A DNA stretch of 64,000 bases from Echinicola strongylocentroti (GCF_003260975.1 NZ_CP030041.1:2899001-2963000), one strand, 5' to 3'. Shown: positions 1 to 9,780, counted from the first letter of the stretch. Notes: generated by a model not told the origin, from the sequence alone. Translations and numbers: made by a program.

Positions 1-3000
1 TAAGCCGAGAAGTTTTCCAATGCACTGTCCACCTGCTCGTTCAGCTTGGCCACCTTGATGGTGATTTTGTCCTGCACTTCCAGCCCCATGTCCTTTCTCA
101 GATTTTGGATCCTATTGACCAAGTCCCGGGCGATGCCTTCTTGCTTGAGTGCTTCGGTCAGGGTGACATCCAGGGCGACGGTGATGCCATTGGCACTGGC
201 CACAGACCAGCCAGGGATGTCCTGGGAGGTGATGAGGACTTCTTCTTGTGCCAAGCTGGCTTTCTCTCCATCCACCTCGATGTCAATGCTGCCATTTCGC
301 TCCAGCATGTTGATTTCCTCGTGGCCCCACTTACCGATGGCTGCGGCCACCAGCTTCATTTTTGGCCCAAAACGTTTCCCGAGAAGCGGGAAGTTAGGCT
401 TGGCATTTTTTACCAATATTCCTGAAGCATCATCGATGTACTCGACACTTTTGATGTTCACTTCAGACTTGATCAGCTCTTCCACATGTTGGATTTGCTG
501 CCTGGTTTTTTCATTCAGGATAGGAATAAGGATCTTTTGAAGCGGTTGGCGTACTTTCAGTTTATCCTTCTTCCGTAGGCTATGCACTAATGAAGAAATG
601 TCTTGCGCCAACTGCATGCTGGCTTCCAGGTCTTCATTGATAAGGGCATTATCAGCTGCCTTCCAGTCGGTCAAATGTACCGATTCCGGAATTTTCTGAC
701 CTGCTTCTTTAGCGCCTTCGGTCAAGTTGGTGAACATCCAGTCCGAATAGAACGGCGCAAAGGACGACATCAACTGGCTGATCGCCATAAGACATTCGTA
801 CAAGGTCTCGTAAGCCGCTTGCTTGTCCTGGTTCATCTCGCCTCTCCAGAAGCGTTTTCTCGCCAACCTTACGTACCAATTGGACAGCTGGTCCACGGTA
901 AAGTTCATGATGGCACGCGTTGCTCGGGTAGCATCATAATTGTCCATGGAGTTTTCCACTTCCTTGATCAGGGACTGGAGCTTGGAAATGATCCATCTGT
1001 CCAGTTCCGGCCGCTCACTTACGGCCACGGTATTGGCGGGGTCATAAGTAAAAGCATCCAGATTGGCATATAACGCAAAGAAGTTATAGGTATTTTGCAA
1101 GGTGCCAAAAAACCTTCGCTGAACTTCCGCTACACCTTCCAGGTTAAACTTCAGGTTGTCCCAAGGATTGGCATTGGAGAGCATGTACCAGCGGAGTGCA
1201 TCCGGTCCATATTCTTTCAGCGTTTTGAATGGATCGACGGCATTGCCATGGCGTTTGGACATCTTGTTGCCGTTTTTGTCCAGTACAAGGCCGTTGGCGA
1301 TCACGTTTTTGAAGGCTACACTGTCAAAGAGCATCACAGCAATGGTATGCAAAGTGAAGAACCATCCTCTGGTCTGGTCTACGCCTTCTGCGATATAGTC
1401 TGCCGGGTAATTGGCCTTAAATATTTCCTCGTTTTCAAATGGGTAATGCCACTGTGCATACGGCATGGCTCCAGAGTCAAACCACACATCGATCAGGTCT
1501 GGCTCACGGAACATTTTATTGCCTTGGCTGTCCACCAAGACCACGTCATCTACATAAGGTCTGTGCAGATCGATTTCTTCTCCTTTGAATGGAGATTCCT
1601 GCATAATGCCCTTGGCAATGGATTTCTTGATCTCTTCGTTCAGTTCAGCGATAGAGCCGATACACTTGGTTTCGGTAGCATCTTCATTTCTCCAAACGGG
1701 CAGTGGCGTGCCCCAGAACCGCGAGCGGCTGAGGTTCCAGTCTACCAAATTTTCCAGCCAGTTGCCAAAACGCCCAGTACCGGTGGCTTCCGGCTTCCAG
1801 TTGATGGTATTGTTCAGCTCCACTAAGCGATCCTTGTAAGCGGTGGTTTTGACAAACCAGCTTTCTAGGGGATAATACAGCACAGGCATGTCTGTCCTCC
1901 AGCAATGGGGATAGCTGTGCTCGTATTTCTCTACCTTGAACGCCTTGTTTTCATTCTTCAAGATGATGGAAATGATCACATCGGTATTTTTGTATTCCGC
2001 TGCATTTTCATCCTCTTTCAGGTAATTTTTTACATAGAAATCATCGACCGTGTATTCTTTATGTGCGGTGATTTGGTGCTCATCCATTTTGGCCAGCAAG
2101 TATTCACCTACCACGGGCAAGAACTTGCCTTTTTTATCCACTACAGGGATTTCATTGTCCTGGTCGTCCTTGATAAATACGCCGGGCACACCTGCCTGCA
2201 CCAATGTCCTAAAGTCATCCGCGCCAAATGCCTTGGCAAGGTGGACGATCCCCGTACCATCTTCTGTGGTCACATAGTCGGCAGGAATTACTGTATATGC
2301 AGGATGGGGCAGCTTGATGCCATCAATAGGGAAGAGCGGTTCGTACTCCATTCCCAACATGTCCGATCCTTTGAATTCCTCCACGATTTCATAAGGAATC
2401 AGCTTATCGCCAGCTTTATAGTCCTCTATTTTTAGGTCCGCAGCTTTATTACTGAACAAAGCGCCCATTCTGGCCTTGGCCAAAATAACCGTTTGTGGCT
2501 GGAAGGTATAGGGGTTGAAGGTTTTGACCTTGACATAATCGAGCTTTTCTCCCACCGCCAGGGCGGAATTGGAAGGAAGTGTCCACGGGGTCGTGGTCCA
2601 AGCGATGATGTATTCATTTTCGCGGCCTTTTACCTTAAACTGCGCCGTGATGGAAGTGTCCTTCACATCACGGTAGCAACCTGGCTGGTTGAGTTCGTGG
2701 GAACTCAGCCCCGTGCCAGCTGCAGGGGAATAAGGCTGGATCGTATAGCCTTTATAGAGCAGGTCCTTCTCGTAAAGTCGCTTAAGAAGGCTCCACAGGG
2801 TTTCGATGTATTTCGGCTCAAAAGTGATATAAGGATCATCCAAGTCCACCCAATAGCCTATTTTTTCGGTAAGGTCATCCCATTCATCCTTGAAGCGCAT
2901 GACCGTTTCCCGGCATTTTTGATTGTATTCCTCTACAGAGATTTTCTTACCGATATCTTCCTTGGTGATGCCCAGTTCCTTCTCCACTTGCAGCTCTACA

Positions 3001-3275
3001 GGCAATCCGTGCGTGTCCCAGCCGCCTTTCCGCTTCACCTGGTATCCTTTGAGGGTTTTGTACCGACAAAAAATATCCTTCAATGTTCTGGCCATCACAT
3101 GGTGAATTCCCGGCGTTCCATTAGCAGATGGAGGGCCTTCAAAAAAGGTAAATGTCTCCGCTCCCTCTCGGTTTTTGACGGATTTTTCGAAGATCTTATT
3201 CTCCTGCCAGTAGTGCAGTACACTTTCTCCTATTCCGGGATAATCTACTTGTTTGAACTCCTGATATTTTTTCAC
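1..3275 (-). CDS. ileS: Isoleucyl-tRNA synthetase, C-terminus cut by window edge
   Basis: Charges tRNA-Ile with isoleucine in the cytosol (class I synthetase). The N-terminal part has the HIGH-type motif as PGIHH after an FEGPPSANG stretch (about residues 40-55), and the KMSKR motif is encoded at 1251-1265. About 1091 residues are visible; the family in Bacteroidota is slightly longer, so only a few tens of residues should be missing. No in-frame ATG exists upstream: the reading frame opens with GTG at 3273-3275 (product starts MKKYQEFKQVDYPG), preceded by AAGAGAG as a possible ribosome site, and an in-frame stop lies just upstream at 3300-3302. Single gene, divergent from the LOG-family gene. 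Identity is very secure; the start codon is less so. Confidence 0.97.
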   Translation of the reverse strand, partial: MKKYQEFKQVDYPGIGESVLHYWQENKIFEKSVKNREGAETFTFFEGPPSANGTPGIHHVMARTLKDIFCRYKTLKGYQVKRKGGWDTHGLPVELQVEKELGITKEDIGKKISVEEYNQKCRETVMRFKDEWDDLTEKIGYWVDLDDPYITFEPKYIETLWSLLKRLYEKDLLYKGYTIQPYSPAAGTGLSSHELNQPGCYRDVKDTSITAQFKVKGRENEYIIAWTTTPWTLPSNSALAVGEKLDYVKVKTFNPYTFQPQTVILAKARMGALFSNKAADLKIEDYKAGDKLIPYEIVEEFKGSDMLGMEYEPLFPIDGIKLPHPAYTVIPADYVTTEDGTGIVHLAKAFGADDFRTLVQAGVPGVFIKDDQDNEIPVVDKKGKFLPVVGEYLLAKMDEHQITAHKEYTVDDFYVKNYLKEDENAAEYKNTDVIISIILKNENKAFKVEKYEHSYPHCWRTDMPVLYYPLESWFVKTTAYKDRLVELNNTINWKPEATGTGRFGNWLENLVDWNLSRSRFWGTPLPVWRNEDATETKCIGSIAELNEEIKKSIAKGIMQESPFKGEEIDLHRPYVDDVVLVDSQGNKMFREPDLIDVWFDSGAMPYAQWHYPFENEEIFKANYPADYIAEGVDQTRGWFFTLHTIAVMLFDSVAFKNVIANGLVLDKNGNKMSKRHGNAVDPFKTLKEYGPDALRWYMLSNANPWDNLKFNLEGVAEVQRRFFGTLQNTYNFFALYANLDAFTYDPANTVAVSERPELDRWIISKLQSLIKEVENSMDNYDATRATRAIMNFTVDQLSNWYVRLARKRFWRGEMNQDKQAAYETLYECLMAISQLMSSFAPFYSDWMFTNLTEGAKEAGQKIPESVHLTDWKAADNALINEDLEASMQLAQDISSLVHSLRKKDKLKVRQPLQKILIPILNEKTRQQIQHVEELIKSEVNIKSVEYIDDASGILVKNAKPNFPLLGKRFGPKMKLVAAAIGKWGHEEINMLERNGSIDIEVDGEKASLAQEEVLITSQDIPGWSVASANGITVALDVTLTEALKQEGIARDLVNRIQNLRKDMGLEVQDKITIKVAKLNEQVDSALENFSA

Positions 3276-3591
3276 GATATCTCTCTTATTTCTTCTTGAT
3301 CAAATGCTTAAGTGCCAGCTCTGTGCTCCCGAAAAGGATTACAGCGCTGAGCTAATTGTTTCAAAAGCAGGCACAAAGTTAATAGAAAAGTAGGGTTTAT
3401 GTATGGTGAATACTGAAAAACTCTCTTTCTTCATTGGATTAGCATAAAATGCCCTTCTCTTTGTTGGAAACATCTGTTACAAATAGGATTTTTCGAGGCC
3501 GTCTTTTCAATTTTATTTAACTCGAAGAACTTGGGAAAGGGCATAAAAATCCAGTTATTAGTAATATTGTTTTACCCTCATTTGCAATACA
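3276..3591. other. Divergent intergenic region ileS / LOG gene
   Basis: About 315 bp between two divergent genes. A TAACTTTG box on the minus strand (3374-3381) fits the Bacteroidota -7 element for ileS, but no TTG lies at the usual spacing upstream, so the promoter is only suggested. No T-box-like or other leader RNA was recognised and no small gene is visible. Confidence 0.3.
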
Positions 3592-4161
3592 ATGAAAAAA
3601 ATAACCATCTACTGCGGCTCCAATACCGGAAATAATCCTGCCTATAAAAATGGCGCTATCGCATTGGCAGAAGAAATGACCTTAAGGAAGATGGATTTGG
3701 TGTATGGAGCAGGCAAAGTGGGGCTAATGGGGATTATCGCTGATTATATGCTAAGCGTGGGAAGAAATGTATATGGCTTCATTCCCCAAAAACTGGTAGA
3801 TGTGGAAGTCGCTCATCACGGTTGTACGGAGCTCACTGTGGTAGAGACCATGCGAGACCGTAAGTGGCTCATGGCAGAGACCGGTGATGGCTTCATCGCC
3901 ATGCCAGGGGGAATCGGTACACTGGAGGAGCTTTTTGAGATCATGACCCTTAACCAACTCGCCTATATCCAAAAGCCATTGGCACTATATAACGTGGAGG
4001 GGTATTACGATAAATTGATCGAATTTTTGAGTTTTTCTGCCCAAGAAGGTTTTCTGAAACAAGCCCAAATGGAGCTGCTGATCATCAGTGACGACCCTGC
4101 CGAGATGCTGGACAAGATGGCTGCTTATGAGCCCAAGTTTGTCCCTAAATGGGGAAAATAA
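3592..4161 (+). CDS. LOG family protein (TIGR00730, Rossmann-fold nucleotide hydrolase)
   Basis: 189 residues, the usual length of LOG proteins, which cleave nucleoside 5'-monophosphates to free base and ribose 5-phosphate (in plants and some bacteria releasing active cytokinins). The diagnostic motif PGGIGTLEE is at about residues 104-112, and YGAGKVGLMG near residue 40 forms the nucleotide-binding loop. Cytosolic, no signal peptide. It stands alone, divergent from ileS, and is followed by a spacer before the next lipoprotein gene. The family is clear; the true physiological substrate in bacteria of this group is not. Confidence 0.88.
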   Translation: MKKITIYCGSNTGNNPAYKNGAIALAEEMTLRKMDLVYGAGKVGLMGIIADYMLSVGRNVYGFIPQKLVDVEVAHHGCTELTVVETMRDRKWLMAETGDGFIAMPGGIGTLEELFEIMTLNQLAYIQKPLALYNVEGYYDKLIEFLSFSAQEGFLKQAQMELLIISDDPAEMLDKMAAYEPKFVPKWGK

Positions 4162-4339
4162 CTGGGAAGAACTGGTTTCCTGCCTCGATAGCTTTGGCGC
4201 ACGCAGTATTATTAATTAATTGTTTTTTATAAATTTTCTTATTGTTCAAATCATAAATAAAACAAAACATTGTCTTAATCAGATTGACTGGCTCTCGGAG
4301 TATTTTTGTAATAACACAACCACTCTAAAGAGACCAATT

Positions 4340-5788
4340 ATGAAAAAATTATTGACCATCCAAGCGGTTGTCGGCACGTTATTTTTAGCCGGCTGTGGTG
4401 ATGACAAAGAAGGGGGAGTTCCTACCACCCCATCATCAGATGTAGAACTGGCGAACCATTCAAGTTCTCCAGTATTCCTCAAATTAAAATCGGGCTTTGA
4501 AGACGTAGAAGTCTATAACCTGTTGTCTTCAGAGGACCAATTGGAAAACACGCCGGACTTCGTTTATGGAAGTATGGCAGACGGTGCAGGCCTGATGAAA
4601 AATGACGATGGCACGTTTACCTTGCTGAACAATATTGAGGCTGATTACTCTGTGGCCCGTATTTCTTTTGATGAGACATTTAAGCCAGTAGGGGGAGAAT
4701 ATATCCTTAATGCGGAAGCCACCGCTTCCACTGCGCAGTGCTCCGGTTCTTTGATCACCATGGAGGAGCATGGTTTTGGGCCATTATATCTCTCTGGTGG
4801 AGAATGGGGCGGAAACTCCAAAGGTGTTTTTATGACCGACCCGGCAAAAGATCCTGCGGATGCAGATGTGGCCACTTTACTTCCTGCACTGGGACAATGG
4901 TCTGTAGAAAACGCCGTAGCCATCGGAAAAGAGGCCTACCCTGGACAGACAGTGGTCTTTATCGGCGATGATACCAGCGATAATGAAACACCTTCTGGCC
5001 AAGTGGCCATGTATATCGGTGATCATGGAGACCTCTCAGGAGGTAAACTTTATGGATTAAAGGTCACCAGCCCTGACATTACCTATGAAATGGACATGGT
5101 GGAAGGAGAAGAGTATGAGGTAGAATTTTTGGAATATGAAGAGCGTACCTATGATGAACTAGAGGAAGAATCCAGAGCAAAAGGCTTTATGGGCTTTTCC
5201 AGAGTGGAAGACATCGACTGGAGAAGGGGATCTGCTGCCAATAACAGAGAAATTTATGTAGCCGTGACGGGAAGAAAAAACGACCCGCTACTAAACAAAG
5301 GCACTTTTTATGGCCGGGTTTATAAAATCGTCCTAGATGAAGAAGACCCTACCAAAGCTACGATTTCCTGCGTGCTAGATGGCGATAAGCTGGACGGAAA
5401 AGCCAAGGCATTTCATAGCCCGGACAATATCTTGGTGACCGAAAATTATGTCTATATCCAAGAAGACCCCAATGGCTATTTTGACCAAGAAGATAAAATG
5501 CACTTTGCACAGTTGTATCAATATGATATCAACACAGGTGATTTGAGAACAGTACTTGAGTGCGATCAAGATGCTGCTGCAAGCCAAAATTATGGTACTA
5601 CGGACCGTACTTGGGAGCTCACAGGGATGATCGATGTTTCCGATATTTTAGGAGAGGAAGAGACTTTTGTACTCATTACCCAAAATCATGGCTGGGAAAA
5701 TGATGCTTTCACTGATCCCAATGCCAACCCGACAACTGATTCTAACGAAGGCAGTATGCTTTACGTGCTGAAGGGCTTAAAACGCTAA
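4340..5788 (+). CDS. PhoX-like (DUF839) lipoprotein
   Basis: 482 residues starting at ATG 4340 with a lipoprotein signal (MKKLLTIQAVVGTLFLAGC, lipobox LAGC); the longer open frame upstream is not a plausible start because it would bury this signal. The middle part reads like the DUF839/PhoX family: an LGQWSVENAVA block, then VVFIGDDTSDN, then GGKLYGLKV, the pattern of the beta-propeller metal-binding phosphatase-like proteins. Catalytic activity cannot be inferred because the metal ligands were not checked one by one. The next gene, a di-heme peroxidase lipoprotein, starts four bases after the stop, so the two are almost certainly co-transcribed and act on the cell surface or in the periplasm. 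Confidence 0.65.
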   Translation: MKKLLTIQAVVGTLFLAGCGDDKEGGVPTTPSSDVELANHSSSPVFLKLKSGFEDVEVYNLLSSEDQLENTPDFVYGSMADGAGLMKNDDGTFTLLNNIEADYSVARISFDETFKPVGGEYILNAEATASTAQCSGSLITMEEHGFGPLYLSGGEWGGNSKGVFMTDPAKDPADADVATLLPALGQWSVENAVAIGKEAYPGQTVVFIGDDTSDNETPSGQVAMYIGDHGDLSGGKLYGLKVTSPDITYEMDMVEGEEYEVEFLEYEERTYDELEEESRAKGFMGFSRVEDIDWRRGSAANNREIYVAVTGRKNDPLLNKGTFYGRVYKIVLDEEDPTKATISCVLDGDKLDGKAKAFHSPDNILVTENYVYIQEDPNGYFDQEDKMHFAQLYQYDINTGDLRTVLECDQDAAASQNYGTTDRTWELTGMIDVSDILGEEETFVLITQNHGWENDAFTDPNANPTTDSNEGSMLYVLKGLKR

Positions 5789-5792
5789 CAAC

Positions 5793-7628
5793 ATGCATAA
5801 TATATATTCTAAAAAGGCTTATGGTTTCATAAGCCTTTTAGGTTTTTTAGCTTTCTTTGTTTCTTGTGGCAAGGCTACAGATTCGCAGCAAGACCATCGT
5901 CCTGTCGATCGACTCGCAGAACAATACATGTTTCACCTAAAAAAATCCTTTCTTTACTTGGACAGTATTCCCGATGAGAGAGATTTCAGAAAGGTGGAGA
6001 ATTACTTTTTATTGGCCCGAAAGCACTTTAAAAAAGCCGAGCCAATCCTTGCTTTCATGGACTCCGAAAACTATAAGTTCCTTAACCAGCCGAATATCAC
6101 CAAGGTGGAGGAAGAAGATTTTACGGATATAAAAATCAAATCGCCCAAAGGATTTCAGGTACTTGAGGAGAATATCTTTGCGGATGATCCTGACTGGCAC
6201 TTGATAGGCAAGACGGCCAAGGTCACTTCAAAAAGAATACAATTGGTCCATGCCAATTCAACCTTTGATTTTGTAAAGCCTTACCATGTCTTATGGATGT
6301 TTCGGGACGGCATAGTGAGAGTGGCCCTGACGGGAATCACCGGCTTCGATTCTCCTGTATTGCAAAACTCACTGACCGAAGCACAGTATGTGTACTCAGG
6401 CTTAAAAACCACCATGGAAGCATATGAAGGGCACTTTAATGACAAGGGACTTTACCAAAAAACAATGAAAAAACTCGATGCTGGAATAGCAGCATTGACC
6501 GGTGATTTCAACAGTTTTGACCGATACGGTTTTATCAAAAACCACACCCAACCGATGCTCGGCGTTTGGAATGAAGTGGTCAAGGATTGGGCAGTGAACT
6601 TCCCGTTTGATGAAGCCATACGGAATAACGCAACCTCCCTGTTTTCGGACCAAACCTTTAACATCAGTTATTTCTCCTCTGAAAACTTTGGGGTCTTGGA
6701 CCAAAAAAAAGCAGCCCTGGGAAAGCAGTTGTTTAATGAAAAGGCCTTTTCCCGTAGTGGTGACATGAGCTGCGCCACCTGCCATCTACCAGAAAAGCAA
6801 TTTACCGACGGAATGAAAACCTCCCTAGGGAATACCCGAAACAGCCCCACCCTTCTTTATGCTGCGCTTCAGAAGGGATTTTTCTATGACAATCGGTCAG
6901 GCAGCCTAGAGGGACAAATAGTGGATGTGACCACAAATGAAAAAGAGTTCCACACAGATTTGGAGCATCTCCAGAAAGTCACTTCCCGCAATGAAGCGTA
7001 TGTGGAGGCTTTTAAAGACCTTTATGGTGACGGGACGGTTGCGGAAGGGGATATCCGTAACGCCATTGCCAGTTATATCAGAAGCTTGACACCCTTCGAC
7101 TCCAAGTTTGACAGAAACATCAATGGACAAGAACAAACCCTGACCGCAGATGAACGGGAAGGCTTTAATCTGTTCATGGGCAAGGCAAAATGCGCCACAT
7201 GCCATTTTCCTCCCGTCTTTAACGGCACTGTACCCGTTACATTCAAAGAATCTGAAATGGAGCTGATCGGCGTACCCGCCTCCAATGACACGATCAATGC
7301 CTCCATAGACGAGGATCTCGGCAGGTACCATGTCTATGGGACCAAGGAACGTAAATTTTTCTTTAAAACACCTACCGTAAGAAATGCAGCCCTCACCGCA
7401 CCGTATATGCATAATGGTGTATATGAAACATTGGAAGAAGTGGTGGACTTCTATGATCGGGGAGGGGGTGTTGGCATCGGCATCGATCTTCCTAACCAAA
7501 CCTTGCCTACGGATAGGCTAGAGCTGACAGAAGCCGAAAAAGCAGCCCTGGTGGCTTTTATCGAATCACTCAATGATGAAGTTCCCTCTACCCAAACAGC
7601 AAAAGATAAACGGATGGCGGTAAAGTGA
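5793..7628 (+). CDS. Di-heme cytochrome c peroxidase / MauG family lipoprotein
   Basis: 611 residues. A lipoprotein signal ends at FVSC near residue 25. Residues about 30-290 form a largely helical region without a motif I can name; the C-terminal half is the CcpA/MauG module with two heme c sites, CATCH at about residues 327-331 and again at 466-470, and a conserved TPTVRNAALTAPYMHNG segment. Such enzymes reduce peroxide or carry out oxidative chemistry in the periplasm with electrons from small cytochromes. The gene begins four bases after the DUF839 lipoprotein stop. The long N-terminal extension is usual in Bacteroidota members, so fusion is normal here; its role is unknown. Confidence 0.88.
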   Translation: MHNIYSKKAYGFISLLGFLAFFVSCGKATDSQQDHRPVDRLAEQYMFHLKKSFLYLDSIPDERDFRKVENYFLLARKHFKKAEPILAFMDSENYKFLNQPNITKVEEEDFTDIKIKSPKGFQVLEENIFADDPDWHLIGKTAKVTSKRIQLVHANSTFDFVKPYHVLWMFRDGIVRVALTGITGFDSPVLQNSLTEAQYVYSGLKTTMEAYEGHFNDKGLYQKTMKKLDAGIAALTGDFNSFDRYGFIKNHTQPMLGVWNEVVKDWAVNFPFDEAIRNNATSLFSDQTFNISYFSSENFGVLDQKKAALGKQLFNEKAFSRSGDMSCATCHLPEKQFTDGMKTSLGNTRNSPTLLYAALQKGFFYDNRSGSLEGQIVDVTTNEKEFHTDLEHLQKVTSRNEAYVEAFKDLYGDGTVAEGDIRNAIASYIRSLTPFDSKFDRNINGQEQTLTADEREGFNLFMGKAKCATCHFPPVFNGTVPVTFKESEMELIGVPASNDTINASIDEDLGRYHVYGTKERKFFFKTPTVRNAALTAPYMHNGVYETLEEVVDFYDRGGGVGIGIDLPNQTLPTDRLELTEAEKAALVAFIESLNDEVPSTQTAKDKRMAVK

Positions 7629-7642
7629 TCCCGCTTATTAAA

Positions 7643-7849
7643 CCCGGAATATGCATTAGCCTATCTACGCCGCGGCGCACAGGTATTACGGTATGAACCT
7701 ACTTCAAAATCAGTCGCTTCGCTGCTGTTTTCGATTTCACCATAGCGGTGCTATGCCTCAATCTCCAAACAGCCTGATTTTCTTGCAGTTTCAAACCTTC
7801 CCGATAGCTATCGGGACAGGCGATCACGATTCCTAATGCATAAACCGGG
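7643..7849 (-). repeat. MITE-like element, copy 1 (with two extra palindromes)
   Basis: Same element as 30617-30781 and 44479-44644, in inverted orientation. Ends are imperfect 17-bp inverted repeats, CCCGGAATATGCATTAG on one side and the complement of CCCGGTTTATGCATTAG on the other, and TTAA lies next to both ends. Compared with the other copies it carries two additional short inserts: one around the palindrome CCCGATAGCTATCGGG (7800-7815) and one around GCGCCGCGGCGC (near 7670). No reading frame inside. Confidence 0.8.
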
Positions 7850-7906
7850 TTAAACTCGGCATTGAAACCAGGTTAAGCATGGTTTCAGTGCTGTTTAGTT
7901 AGTATG

Positions 7907-8196
7907 TACCTGCAAGGCGGATCCATTTTATACATGTTTAAAAAGGCCATGGATTAAAACCATAATTCTCTCAGTGGACGATCTGTATTGGGAAATCTAG
8001 CTATAAGGTTGAGCCAGAATTATGAGCCCTGCTGAGTCCACAAAAGGTGTCGCTTCCTTTTGATGGCCCTTGGTATGCCTGTTTTCCAGCCGGTGGTGGA
8101 GGCCGTTAGGAAAGGGAGTTGGCTCGCGTCGTGGAACAGCGAGACCCACTCGCTTTCAGGCCGTAGCCACCGGCTGGAAATTAAAATGGGTGACGG
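7907..8196 (+). repeat. Structured intergenic repeat, copy 1
   Basis: About 290 bp, present again in inverted orientation at 59703-59976. The first 19 bp and the last 190 bp match closely, the middle (about 7926-8004) does not. The conserved half has nested inverted repeats: an outer CCAGCCGGTGG...CCACCGGCTGG pair and an inner GAGTTGGCTCGC...GCGAGACCCACTC pair. No coding frame is evident. Confidence 0.75.
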
Positions 8197-8229
8197 ATTG
8201 ATGGTGTTTTCTTGGTCAACCTGACCCCT

Positions 8230-8712
8230 CTAAATAAACGCCTCGATGATCCGCATCAGCTTCTCCAAGTATTCGGCATCGGTTTTATCAAAATCATTGA
8301 GCTGATCGCTGTCAATATCGAGTACCAAAGCCACCTTGCTGGCTTTGAAGGCAGGGAGGACGATTTCGGACTTAGAGGAAGAACTGCAGGCAATATGCCC
8401 TGGAAATACGTCTACGTCTGGAACCAACTGTGTTTTGCCTTCTTTCCAAGCGGCACCGCAAACGCCTTTGCCAAAGTTGATCCGAGTACAGGCAATCGGC
8501 CCCTGAAAGGGTCCCAAAACCAGCTGGTCATTTTTTACCAAATAGAAGCCTACCCAAAAAAAGCCAAATGCTTCTTTAAGTGCCGCACTGATATTGGCAA
8601 GATTGGCAGTGAGGTCTTCTTCACCGTTGGTGAGGGCGTCTAATTGCGGAAGTAGGGCGTTGTATTTTTCTGCTTTTGTGGCATTGTCGGGAAAGAATAA
8701 TGATTCGGCCAT
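8230..8712 (-). CDS. msrC: Free methionine-(R)-sulfoxide reductase (GAF domain)
   Basis: 160 residues when started at ATG 8712 (MAESLFFPDNATK), which matches the roughly 165-residue fRMsr family and leaves 25 bp after ribD; a longer upstream frame would overlap ribD. The single GAF domain carries the three cysteines of the family at residues 75, 85 and 109, with the same spacing as Cys84, Cys94 and Cys118 of the E. coli enzyme. It reduces free methionine-R-sulfoxide using thioredoxin-type reductants, a repair step after oxidation. Last gene of the DUF4382-ribD-msrC run. Confidence 0.9.
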   Translation of the reverse strand: MAESLFFPDNATKAEKYNALLPQLDALTNGEEDLTANLANISAALKEAFGFFWVGFYLVKNDQLVLGPFQGPIACTRINFGKGVCGAAWKEGKTQLVPDVDVFPGHIACSSSSKSEIVLPAFKASKVALVLDIDSDQLNDFDKTDAEYLEKLMRIIEAFI

Positions 8713-8737
8713 TGCGTGTTGGATTAGTTTGATCGGG

Positions 8738-9766
8738 TTAGTTGACTCGCTTGTAAATTGCCAATTGATCCCCCATGATGTCATGTTTTTCATGCGGATG
8801 TTGCTTTAGCTTCGGTGCTGCAATACCGCTTTCAAATTTGCTTTGGCCAGTAAACACCCTGGCCTCGTCCCAAAGTTCACTTTGGACAAACTTTTGTAAC
8901 AAATAACTTCCTCCCTCTATGATGATACTTTGGACTTTTCTTTTGTGAAGATCTTCCAGTATGGCGCTGATGTCAAAATTTCTTTGGAGTTTTACGTAGA
9001 CGAGGTTTTCCAGCGTTTCGTCCTTGATCAGATTATAGCAGATCGTGGGGATACTTTGATCAAAAAGGTGGAGATTATTGTCCAAGGTGAGCTGCTTATC
9101 CAGTACGATTCTCAGCGGGTCTTTCCCCTGCCAATCACGCACGTTGAGTTTGGGATCATCAAAATGAGCCGTCTTGGTACCTACCATGATGGCGTCTTCT
9201 TCGGAGCGCCATTGGTGCACGAGCTGGCGGCTGTAAGCATTGGAAATCCATTTGCTGTCATAATTGGCTCGGGCCACGAAGCCGTCTTGCGTCTGTGCCC
9301 ACTTGAGGATGACATAAGGCCGTTTTTTTTCTATAGCCGTAAAAAAGCGCTTGTTCTGTATACGGGCTTCTTTTTCTAATACTCCAGTGACTACATCCAC
9401 TCCCGCCTCCCGGAGAATATCAATTCCCTTGCCGCCTACAAGGGGATTGCTGTCCACTGCAGCGATGACCACTTTCTTTACTTGTTTTTCGGCCAATAGG
9501 CTGGCACATGGTGGGGTTTTGCCGAAATGCGCACAAGGCTCCAGTGTCACATAAACGATCGCCTCTTTGAGCAATTCCTGATCCTTCACTTGGTTGACCG
9601 CATTGGGCTCGGCATGAGGTCCGCCATAATTTTGGTGATATCCCTCTCCGATGATTCGTCCTTGATAGACAATGACACAACCTACCATGGGATTAGGGCT
9701 GACATCACTTCTGCCCAACTCGGCAAGTTCCAATGCACGGAGCATATATTTTTCGTCTACAGTCAT
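8738..9766 (-). CDS. ribD: Bifunctional riboflavin deaminase/reductase RibD
   Basis: 342 residues, usual length. The N-terminal deaminase domain has the zinc site HAE at residues 51-53 and PCAHFGKTPPC with Cys78 and Cys87; the C-terminal half (from about residue 145) is the DHFR-like reductase domain. Catalyses deamination and reduction of the pyrimidine intermediate in riboflavin synthesis. Starts 14 bp after the stop of the DUF4382 lipoprotein gene and is followed by msrC, so the three probably share a transcript. No FMN riboswitch was found upstream. Confidence 0.96.
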   Translation of the reverse strand: MTVDEKYMLRALELAELGRSDVSPNPMVGCVIVYQGRIIGEGYHQNYGGPHAEPNAVNQVKDQELLKEAIVYVTLEPCAHFGKTPPCASLLAEKQVKKVVIAAVDSNPLVGGKGIDILREAGVDVVTGVLEKEARIQNKRFFTAIEKKRPYVILKWAQTQDGFVARANYDSKWISNAYSRQLVHQWRSEEDAIMVGTKTAHFDDPKLNVRDWQGKDPLRIVLDKQLTLDNNLHLFDQSIPTICYNLIKDETLENLVYVKLQRNFDISAILEDLHKRKVQSIIIEGGSYLLQKFVQSELWDEARVFTGQSKFESGIAAPKLKQHPHEKHDIMGDQLAIYKRVN

Positions 9767-9780
9767 GGATCTTGTAGGGG

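Noticed and set aside
1095..3299. Long plus-strand frames opposite ileS
   Set aside because: Shadows caused by ileS codon use on the other strand.
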